Shown piece after piece: positions 27,501 to 35,902 of a stretch of DNA of 47,298 bases. Made by a program: the position numbers and the translations under genes. The first letter of the stretch is position 1. Every line of letters begins with the position of its first letter. The DNA is from Tubiluchus corallicola (lineage: Eukaryota; Priapulida; Priapulimorpha; Priapulimorphida; Tubiluchidae). The DNA lies in the NCBI GenBank assembly GCA_030141605.1, contig JAQGDQ010001280.1, positions 2,501-49,798 on the forward strand, in the 5' to 3' direction. The notes under the pieces are model-generated. The model was not told where the DNA came from. It saw only the letters and a list, made by a program, of their open reading frames with translations, and ran no database searches.

Positions 27501-27850
27501 AGGGTGAGCATCGAACGAGTTTTTTAAGTTCGAATTCGATTCGAATATAAAATTATGCATTCGAACAATTCAGCACTTCAGCCACACACACACACACGTT
27601 CTTTATCGTTAAAATGTTTGAAAAAGTGCGCACTTAGCCCAATTTAGCTGCAGTTTCTGTGCAAAACTTTTAACAAATTAATGGCGGTTTTACTGCAGAA
27701 CAAAATCAAGTAATATGCGTGATCTTTGCAAGGCCACTTTTTACTAGTGGTTCGAAAATCTTTCAAACTCAATTCGAGTTCGATTCGGATTCGAAATTCT
27801 GAAATTCGGTTCGATTCGAATTCGCTTTCTGGTGGCGAATGCTCTCCCCT
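27501..27850. mobile_element. hAT-type MITE candidate
   Basis: A 350-bp segment with imperfect inverted ends: AGGGTGAGCATCGAACGAG at the left; at the right, the complement of AGGGGAGAGCATTCGCC. Each is followed by nested TTCGAATTCGATTCGAA motifs. This end structure is common in hAT MITEs. Flanks 'attaaaca' and 'attaaata' are similar but not identical, and the right one is displaced by 3 bp, so the target duplication is unproven. Confidence 0.45.
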
Positions 27851-28021
27851 AATATTAAATAAGTCTCGCATAAAGCTGCAACTAGTGTCACATAATTAGC
27901 CATACTAATTGATGTTGCACAAACAGGGATGACTGATGGGTGACCTCTTGGTCTTTCGCCATTCTCTCTAAATTATCATAGTAGCATTATTCTCATAAAA
28001 ATATTGTTATATCATATTAGA

Positions 28022-28050
28022 GAGACGAATAAATTGAATTGAATTGAATT
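28022..28050 (+). repeat. (GAATT)n short tandem run
   Basis: 'aaattgaattgaattgaattg' immediately before the right inverted-repeat arm. Such pentamer tails often end LINE copies, but no LINE sequence is visible here. Confidence 0.5.
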
Positions 28051-28066
28051 GCGTGAAGAACAACGC

Positions 28067-28673
28067 ACATTCAAATGCTACCATTTTTTTTTTACTAAAT
28101 TCAAAGTTAGTGAAAAGAAAGTTTGTTGCTGCTATAGTTTCATTAGGATAAACAAATTTGTCTTGAATTCTTTTGCAGTCATTTATTGCTTTTAAAATGA
28201 GCAAACGAGGAAAAACAAACCAAAAGAAAAACGTGCACAAAACAGAATTCAATAGCAAGCGTGATACAGGCCGCCATTTTTTCATCATTTGTTGGTGTCG
28301 CATAGTTCAACCGTTCAACGTGTTATTCAGTAATTAAATTTTTTTCTACAGTTTTATACATTTCAGTTTTGTATTTTAACTCTTTTTCTGTAGGAATATG
28401 TCAAATTTAGTAAGTAGTTACTAAGCTATTTAATAGTTTATTAATCAGAAATAGGTGCTGCACGGTGGTAAAGAAGCAGCTCTTGTGAAACCAAATAATA
28501 AAATAAACAAAAATACGCAAAATTGATTATTATTATGTCAACAAGAGAAAGAATTATAGAAAAAACAGAGAAGTAAAGAGGGTAAAAATGAACAAAAGGG
28601 AAGAAAAGCAAAATGGAAAGGGATTATTTTGTCCTAAATCTTGATTATGGACGTAATTTTGGTTATGCCAAAT
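28067..28673 (-). repeat. Right arm of the inverted repeat flanking receptor gene 1
   Basis: Inverse partner of 22,687-23,296. The outer boundary coincides with the start of the 75-bp tandem array at 28,680, suggesting recombination or breakage at that array. Confidence 0.85.
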
Positions 28674-28679
28674 TTTATG

Positions 28680-29220
28680 TTGTCACTGTGCGTCAGATAC
28701 ACATAAGAATTTGATGACGATGTTGACTGCATTGTACACCTAAGCTGCTTTATGTTGTCACCGTTTGTCAGATACACATAAGAATTTGATGACGATGTTG
28801 ACTGCATTGTACACCTAAGCTGCTTTATGTTGTCACCGTTTGTCAGATACACATAAGAATTTGATGACGATGATGACTCCATTGTACACCTAAGCTCTTT
28901 TGTGTTGTCACAGTGCGTCAGATACAATTAAGAATTTGATGACGATGTTGACTGCATTGTACACCTAAGCTCTTTTGTGTTGTCACCATGCGTCAGATAC
29001 ACATAATAATTTGATGACGATGTTGACTGCATTGTACACCTAAGCGCCTTTATGTTGTCACCATGTGTCAGATACAATTAAGAATTTGATGACGATGATG
29101 ACTCCATTGTACACCTAAGCTCTTTTGTGTTGTCACCGTGCGTCAGATACACATAATAATTTGATGACGATGATGACTGCATTGTAGACCTAAGCTCCTT
29201 TGTGTTGTCACCGTGCCACA
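28680..29220 (+). repeat. 75-bp minisatellite, about 7 copies
   Basis: The unit 'gtcagatacacataagaatt...gttgtcaccg' recurs every 74-75 bp, starting near 28,693, 28,768, 28,843 and 28,917. A 75-bp period keeps a 25-residue Ser-rich minus frame open over the first copies. Later copies break it, so I do not call a gene. Confidence 0.92.
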
Positions 29221-29577
29221 CATACAGTTTTACTCTCTTTTGGAAAAAGCATATTGGCTTCAGAACCTTTTACTTTTGGCTTCAGAACCTGAGCTGTTCT
29301 TTCCTGTGTATATATTGCATTGTAGCTTTATAACTTGTATTGACATTAATAACTAGAACATAGAGTCATAGATGTAGCAAATGTACATTCTGTTCTCACT
29401 GATAGAATTTCCAACCAGAAGACATTCCTCTTTATGAAGTGATGTTGCATTAAGTGTCGTATCCTTTAAAATTTTATTTTAACATTTTTCGATTCTGCAT
29501 AGTTCATTTAGGCTGAGTGGAATTTTGCGAAATTAGTAACATTGTTAACATTTCCATGAATGTGTTTCACATTAGAA
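29221..29577. other. Non-coding stretch
   Basis: It contains a small direct repeat ('ttggcttcagaacctttta', 'ttggcttcagaacctgag') at about 29,250-29,295 and nothing else supported. Confidence 0.3.
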
Positions 29578-30046
29578 GAAGACCGGACGATTGCTTAGAC
29601 TCAATCTTATTTTAATTTACTGTCCAAAATATACATTTTCTTACCTACAAAAGTTATCAATTGTTTCTTATACTTTGAATAATTAAGTTAATTAACGGTA
29701 ACCGAACAACACAGCTATTGCTTACGTCAGAAACTATTAACTAACAGAAAGTGTTAGAGTACTGTTTAAATGAGTGATGTCACGAAAATGGGCTCTACGT
29801 CATACGACGTCAGAAACTAACACTGCAGTTCATGATCACAGTTATCACGGTACCGCCTTCTATTTGTCAGCCACGCGAATGTGACAAAAAGGCGTCCTTG
29901 CCAATCTTAGTGATTTCACTGCGTAGCTTTGAAAGTTTAACAAAATTTGAGTATTCGAGGTAATTATTGCTTAATCTAAGCTTTGATTTAAAAAAAAAGC
30001 TATTGTGGTTTTCAATATTTTAAAGCAGCCTTTATTCTGAACTAAT
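29578..30046 (+). repeat. Dispersed repeat R1, copy 2
   Basis: Same-orientation partner of 426-940. Its right end overlaps the likely 3' processing region of receptor gene 2. Confidence 0.75.
30031..30036 (-). promoter_or_regulatory. Candidate polyadenylation signal of receptor gene 2
   Basis: AATAAA on the minus strand, about 175 bp downstream of the stop at 30,210. It lies within dispersed repeat R1, so the repeat may supply the gene's 3' end. Confidence 0.4.
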
Positions 30047-30209
30047 GTTTACACAATCATCAGGTTTTTCTTTAACAAGTTAAAGTTTGTTGTACTTATG
30101 ATAATCTGCTGGTATTTCACGCTGTTTTTTTTCATTTTTTGTTATAACCAACAGATGATTTTGAAGATTTCTGCTGTGCTCGTTGTTGATTGTGTGTGAC
30201 TGCATCTTC

Positions 30210-31886
30210 CTATTTATCCATGTCATTGTCAAGGGATGTTAATTTTGAAGTGCTCTGTGGACCTTGCTGTTGGTGAGTTGAAGTTAGACTTTTCACTCTC
30301 TCTTTGCCTTTTGGGGCCGAATCTTCTGCTCTTTTTTCTGCAGTTTTTTGGGCACTTGGCGGCGCTTTGTCCACTCTATTTTTGCTACGTGAAAGTGATG
30401 ACTTTGAAGATTTCTGAAGACTTGTGCGCTTATCGTTCGAGGACACTTCTTTCTTCCGGACATCTTTGACTTTGTTGTTTTGCCGGACACTGGCTGCAGA
30501 CCTCTGATCGTCTGCGTCATTGACCGCTTCCCGGTCTACTTCCCGTTTCCGGCGCGAATATAAGCTCATCCCTGCAAGCAAAATAGCTATGTACAAAAAT
30601 GCCAAGACTATACCAAGTGCTCCAAAGGTACTAAGTGAAGTTGATTTTTGTGTGACTTGCTCAGGCTCATAAGGCGCTGGAGGACGAGTACATATCTTCC
30701 CACAGGAGTCAACCTTACAGCACTTCTCAATTCCATCGCAGTCGTTATCTTTACTGCATTTTTTATCCCTTTTTCGACATTTGCGTTCATCGACAGACGT
30801 GACGGTGGCGCACGTCCAATTCTTAGTCAGTATGCTGCAGTTCTTTCCTGAAAATGCATCCAGGCACTTACACGTGTACGCGTTGTCTTCATTAGTGCAG
30901 GTTCCGCCATAGAGACATGGGTACAGAGAACATGGATCAGATAATTTACATTGAGTTCCTTGATATCCTTGAGGGCATGTGCAAACATACCCATCAAGCG
31001 TATTGTCACACGATCCCCTATTGTGACAAGGATTTGAAGAACACGGGTTAAATGTGCTGCAATTGGCCCCAATATACCCAGGCGAACAGTAGCATCTGAA
31101 CCAGTTGCCCGTATTTTTACATGTCCCACCATTCTGACAGGGAGTGTTCCTGCAAAAATCTATTATTTCGCAGCGTTCTCCCTGATAACCGTTTGGACAG
31201 GTGCAATGGAAGGCACTGTAGGAGTTTTTGCACACTCCCTTATTTCGACATGGCATGGAGAAACACAAGTCTCTTTTGTCTTTGCAGTCAACGCCATGCC
31301 ACTGTATGGCTCCCTGCTTGCAGAAACAAAAGTAGTATATCTCGCTGGTTTGTAGATCTTGTTTTTCGAGACATTTTGAATTCTCTCCACAGAAACCTTC
31401 ACACTGCTTCAAGGGATACATGTACTGCAGCACGAGCTCAAAAGCAGCATTCGACCGTATCCGTTTTCTTCTGAACCGGAAGCAAAACGTTTCGTATTCC
31501 GAAAGAATCAACTTAAAATCTTTGTCCTTATTGCACAACGTTCCTCGTGTCCCTACTTGTGAAAAATTCGTCTCGTATACGTCGATGAAATCGGTATCGC
31601 AGGGCATGTGCATATTGTGGAAACCAAAGTACAACTTGCGGTGTGGGTCGCTTCCGTTTGTGGTGAAACACACTTCTCGTGGTAGCGAGTCGGAGCCATT
31701 GTCCACGTGCAGTAGTGGGTCGCCGACAATAGACATGTTTTGAGCAGGAAGTTCTATAAGTTGGCTTCCTTCTTTGTAGGGATACATCGTTAAAATATTG
31801 TGTGGAAATTTTATGTTCCAGTCTCTAGAACTTGTTCTTTTGCAAATGAAATACGCTAAAACTGCCCAGACTAACAGGTTCGCCAT
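30210..31886 (-). CDS. CUB-like/4xEGF/WAP single-pass membrane protein (receptor cluster gene 2)
   Basis: An intact intronless frame of 558 codons. The ATG at 31,886 has A at -3 and G at +4. Order: short hydrophobic leader 1-20; CUB-like domain about 22-158, clearly homologous to gene 1 (WNIKFPHN, LPAQNMSIVGDPLL, NGSDSL); Cys-rich linker 162-201 (IQWHGVDC); EGF-like units at about 208-239, 245-276, 282-313 and 319-350; WAP domain about 359-399 (KDNDCDGIEKCCKVDSCGKIC); transmembrane helix about 421-443; 115-residue tail. The tail is Lys/Ser-rich and basic (SLQKSSKSSLSRSKNR), unlike the acidic tails of genes 3 and 4. Only the first and second EGF units resemble gene 1; the last (SLYPCLYGGTC) is shared by all members. 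Probably a surface receptor of the same family with a different cytoplasmic output. Confidence 0.93.
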   Translation of the reverse strand: MANLLVWAVLAYFICKRTSSRDWNIKFPHNILTMYPYKEGSQLIELPAQNMSIVGDPLLHVDNGSDSLPREVCFTTNGSDPHRKLYFGFHNMHMPCDTDFIDVYETNFSQVGTRGTLCNKDKDFKLILSEYETFCFRFRRKRIRSNAAFELVLQYMYPLKQCEGFCGENSKCLEKQDLQTSEIYYFCFCKQGAIQWHGVDCKDKRDLCFSMPCRNKGVCKNSYSAFHCTCPNGYQGERCEIIDFCRNTPCQNGGTCKNTGNWFRCYCSPGYIGANCSTFNPCSSNPCHNRGSCDNTLDGYVCTCPQGYQGTQCKLSDPCSLYPCLYGGTCTNEDNAYTCKCLDAFSGKNCSILTKNWTCATVTSVDERKCRKRDKKCSKDNDCDGIEKCCKVDSCGKICTRPPAPYEPEQVTQKSTSLSTFGALGIVLAFLYIAILLAGMSLYSRRKREVDREAVNDADDQRSAASVRQNNKVKDVRKKEVSSNDKRTSLQKSSKSSLSRSKNRVDKAPPSAQKTAEKRAEDSAPKGKERVKSLTSTHQQQGPQSTSKLTSLDNDMDK

Positions 31887-32164
31887 TTTTTCGATTACTC
31901 CATTTTGAAGCCGATTTCATAGCAATCTAAGTCTTCAGTAGCTACATAAAATAGCAAAAATAAAATTACTGGAACAAGTTGGTGTCTGTTCAGACTGTTG
32001 AGAAGTGTGAACACATTAGTATAACAGACTTACATGTTTTGGGGCAAACTAAGATGTACCCCGCCTAGATTAACTCGCTGTCTGACTTCTTCTAGAGTAG
32101 ATGAAGTTGGTCCAAGAATATTCATAAATGAATGCATGTTCTAATTAAGACTTGGTTTGAGCGA

Positions 32165-32910
32165 ATCTAGGCGAAAATGGGACAAGAATAAAATGGCATA
32201 GGAAAAATGGCACAAATGGAAAAGTAGGTAAAATGGCACAAAATGGAAAAGTAGGTAAAAGTGGCACAGGAAAATGGCACAGATGAAAAAGTAGATAAAA
32301 TGGAACAGAAAAAATGGCACAAATGGAAAAGTAGGTAAAATGACACAGGAAAAATGGCACAAATGGAAAAGTAGATAAGAATGGCACAGGAAAAAATGGC
32401 ACAAATGGAAAAGTAGATAAGAATGGCACAGGAAAAAATGGCACAAATGGAAAAGTAGGTAAAAATGGCACAGGAAAAATGGCACAGATGGAAAAGTAGG
32501 TAAAAATGGCACAGAAAAAATGGCACAAATGGAAAAGTAGACAAAATGGCATAAGAAAAATGGCACAGATGGAAAAGTAGGTAAAAATGGCATAGGAAAA
32601 TGGCACAGATGAAAAAGTAGATAAAATGGAACAGAAAAAATGGCACAAATGGAAAAGTAGGTAAAACGACACAGGAAAAATGGCACAAAATGGAAAAGTA
32701 GGTAAAAATGCACAGGAAAATGGCACAGATGGAAAAGTAGACAAAATGGCATAAGAAAAATGGCACAGATGGAAAAGTAGGTAAAATGGCACAGAAAAAA
32801 TGGCACAAATGGAAAAGTAGACAAAATATCATAAGAAAAATGGCACAGATTGAAAAGTAGGTAAAATGGCATAGGAAAAAATGGCAGAAATGGAAACGTA
32901 GGAAAAAGAG
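32165..32910 (+). repeat. Purine-rich minisatellite, forward arm
   Basis: About 17 variable units of 40-45 bp built from 'aaaatggcacaaatggaaaagtaggt'-type sequence. Internal higher-order repeats are visible; the stretch around 32,280-32,340 recurs around 32,610-32,670. Long open minus-strand frames (Phe/Leu/Cys-rich, up to 257 codons) are artefacts of few stops. Confidence 0.92.
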
Positions 32911-33289
32911 GCACGCTTAGTAAAATGGTTTATTTGTGTTAATTTAGTATCATATTAGAACTAGAAGTAAACAAATGTTCTTATTGATTCATTAGTAATA
33001 ATGGTTATGAAAAACAAGGTACAAAGGAATGTATGAAAGTTCCACGATTTACCTGTTTAATAGAGCTTTCCTTTAGAAGCTCTCCCTGCTTTGCATAGTA
33101 CAGTTAACAGATAATCAAAACACCTCGTCCGAAAATGAAGCCAAGTCTCATCACGTACTACAGTTTGTTTCTTAATAATTTTATTATTTTCTTATACTGA
33201 AATTATTTGATCAAAGCAATGCACGTGTCATTTTCTCCTGCTTTTTCCTGTGCCCGTATTATCTTTGGCGTTTTTACCATGCCATTTTT

Positions 33290-33775
33290 CCTGTTGCATT
33301 TTTAGCTTCTTTTCCATTTGTGCCATTTTCCTGTGTCATTTTTACCTACTTTTCCATTTTGTGCCATTTTTCCTGTGCCATTATACCCACTTTTACATTT
33401 GCGCCATTTTGCTGTGCCAGTTTTACCTACTTTCCATTTCTGCCATTTCCTGTGCCATTTTTACCACTTTCCCATTTTGTGCCATTTTTCCTGTGCCATT
33501 TTACCTACTTTTCCATTTTGTGCCATTTTTCCTGCGCCATTTTACCTACTTTTCCATTTTGTGCCATTTTTCCTGCGCCATTTTACCTACTTTCCCATTT
33601 TGTGCCATTTTTCCTGTGCCATTTTACCTACTTTCCCATTTTGTGCCATTTTTCCTGTGCCATTTTACCTACTTTTCCATTTTGTGCCATTTTTGCTGTG
33701 CCATTTTTAACTACTTTTCCATTTGGTGCCATTTTTCCTGTGCCATTGCACCTACTTTACCAGTTGTGCCATTTT
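33290..33775 (-). repeat. Same minisatellite, inverted arm
   Basis: 'tgccatttttcctgtgccattttacctacttttcc'-type units, i.e. the reverse complement of 32,165-32,910. The two arrays face each other across about 380 bp of unrelated DNA and could form a long hairpin. Confidence 0.92.
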
Positions 33776-33886
33776 CCGTTGTGTCGTTTTTACTGCTCAC
33801 CGGCTTGAATATGACTAGATTCTGTGAAAATGCAACCACAAACACTTGAAAAGTTGTCTTTGAAGTCTTGCTGGTGACAATTTTAA

Positions 33887-34653
33887 CCCTTAGCCGACCA
33901 TGGTGGGGTAAAAAATATCCCAAACCTGTTAGCTCACATTTTTTATGTTGATGCACACAGCGAAAAATTTTCAAACTAGTAGCAATTAAATATTTTTCTA
34001 TTTGTTATGCAACCTTGGTTTTGTTTGAAAGTATTATTTATTATTTTTTACGAAACCCTGGTACCAGATACTACCTGATGTTGGGGTGATTTGTTAGCCC
34101 CTTGGTTTCTATGTAGGTAAAATTTTGGAATTTACTTTGCAGTATTTTTCTTTCTGGTAGCAATGTGTGCTTACATTTAAAACTCAGAAGTGCTGAGAAC
34201 CTCCAATTCGGCCTACAATTCTGCAAAGAGTTTTTCTAACGATCTGTTGAGGAAATGTCATACTAAAGTTCGTGAACATTCTTCATTCAGCAATATGGCG
34301 GAAACTTTAGCTGTATGGGTGACTAAGCTTAAGCTGATCAAAATGAAATTTCAAAAGATCTTTTAAAAGTAAGGACGAAGTGGATGTCTTTCCACAAGAC
34401 TTGAAAAACCAAGCATAAATAATATATTGCAATGGTAGAAAGCCTCTTTTAATCATTGGTGCCCTCATATATCTGTGCCAACTTGTCTCAGAACTTGGTT
34501 TTTACTAATAGAAGCACCTTAACAATAGAGGGTGAATTTACCAGTTAGTCATTCTGTCCAGTTGGTAACACATATTAAGCAAAAATTTCGTGGGGTAATT
34601 TTTACTCCCTTTGGTTTTTATTGTAATATAAAAATCCGTTGGACGGCTAAGGG
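33887..34653. mobile_element. piggyBac-like MITE with TTAA target duplication
   Basis: A 767-bp element bounded by TTAA on both sides (33,883-33,886 and 34,654-34,657). Inverted ends are CCCTTAGCCGACCA at the left; the right end reads CCCTTAGCCGTCCA on the other strand, 13 of 14 matching. Three near-palindromic motifs of the form GGGGTRA...CCC lie at about 33,904, 34,083 and 34,592. TTAA targeting and CCCTT ends are diagnostic of piggyBac-type transposition. No transposase remnant is seen, so it is non-autonomous. Confidence 0.88.
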
Positions 34654-34657
34654 TTAA

Positions 34658-35317
34658 ACTAAAAACCTTCTGGGGCCGCTAGCTTCTGTTAGATTTCCAC
34701 AGTAGTAAAAATAAAGATCATTACTACAAAATTTAGCAAATTATTTTACCTGTGTCATATGCTGCAGCACGTCCATTCGAATTTGTCATTTTGTTTTAAA
34801 AGTTTGAAGGAGTCACATGCAAGTAATAATTACAAATGGTTCATATGTATAAGCGAGAGTTATAGAAAATAAAATAACTTTAAAATCTAAAACGCAAATT
34901 ATTTCACTGTCTATTATTCGCGAAAAACTTCAACAAAACATTGTCATCCCTGAAGCGCCACATGCTCCAAACTATAAGAACGGAGAACAATCATTTTCAA
35001 AAGAGGAAAGAAACCCGTTTCTTTGTTGCGTCATAAATTAGCTTAGAATTTCATTGTTTTCAAATTATCAATTTTATACCCTCATGTAAAAGTGAAAGCA
35101 CTAGCACAAAAGCATTCCGTAGAACCTAACTTTAGTATACACATTAGTTGTACAAAGCGGCGACTCGTAAGTAAAGTTACCGGAGGTGCAGTTTCAAAAA
35201 ATTTTTTAGCAATTGTTTTAATACTGTGTAAAACCAAACAAACATACGTAATTTTAATGTTATACTTGTAATTTTCAACAAGCAAACATATGAAAGTTTA
35301 TACAAGAATCAGTAGAC
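34658..35317. other. Non-coding stretch
   Basis: AT-rich, with no supported gene or element. Confidence 0.3.
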
Positions 35318-35615
35318 ATTTCCAATCTTTCGTCCAAGATTCAACTGTATAATATATTTTTGTGTCATCCCAGTTGTAACTAGAGGTTTTCATTGGCTGT
35401 GTCTGGTTAGGCTTTCCAATCTTTCTATCTAAGATTCAACTGTGTAACATATTTTTGTGAAATCCCAGCTGCAACAGCTGTAACTAGAGGTTTTCATTGG
35501 TTGTGTCTGGTTAGGCTTTCCAATCTTTCAATCCAAGATTCAGCTGTGTAACATACTTTTGTGTAATCCCAGCTGCAACAGCTGTAATAGAGGTTTTCTT
35601 TGACTGTATCTAGTT
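35318..35615 (+). repeat. ~94-104-bp tandem repeat, three copies
   Basis: 'tttccaatcttt' recurs at about 35,319, 35,413 and 35,517. Copies 2 and 3 carry an extra 'gctgcaacagctg' palindromic segment that copy 1 lacks. It lies just 3' of receptor gene 3 and its read-through tail, so it may be in that gene's 3' UTR. Confidence 0.85.
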
Positions 35616-35713
35616 CTCAATCACTGTCCAAAAGCTCCCACAAAAGAAATGCAGACGCTCATGATCTGCCTTTGACTCATTTTTGTTGGCTTTTTTTCAT
35701 TGCGGTACGTCTA

Positions 35714-35902
35714 GTCAACGAAGGCCATATCTTGGTCGTTCGTGTCGGGTTCATTTTTCACGTCTTCTACCTCACTCTTGGCTGTGTCACAAGAAGCTAG
35801 GTCTTCGTCAATTGCACCTGGTTCATTGTCAATATCATCTTCATTGCTTTTGGTCGTGACGTAAGAATCTAGATCTTGGTCATCTGTTACATGTACTTTT
35901 GC
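35714..35902 (-). other. In-frame acidic tail beyond the stop of receptor gene 3
   Basis: Directly after the TGA at 35,903-35,905, the same frame stays open for 63 codons to a TAG at 35,711-35,713. It reads like a cytoplasmic tail: very acidic (DDQDLD, NEDDIDNEPG, DEDLAS) and ending near NEPDTNDQDMAFVD. The latter resembles the PVEPDTNEQES repeats in the tail of gene 1. The TGA is therefore either a recent truncating mutation or a read-through site; without it gene 3 has only about six cytoplasmic residues. Confidence 0.7.

Noticed and set aside
23057-28303. A 79-codon frame with a hydrophobic segment (MMKKWRPVSRLLLNSVLCTF) preserved in both inverted-repeat arms.
   Set aside because: Comparing the two arms over the shared frame, the substitutions I can see (D/H, S/P, N/Y, A/T, K/E) are all amino-acid changing, so there is no sign of selection for the protein.
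28680-29220. Regularly spaced 75-bp repeats that might suggest a CRISPR array.
   Set aside because: Units are head-to-tail with no unique spacers, in a eukaryotic genome; it is a minisatellite.
32141-33849. Open frames of up to 257 codons, Phe/Leu/Cys-rich, with membrane-like composition.
   Set aside because: They exist in several frames at once because the minisatellite lacks stops; composition follows the repeat unit.
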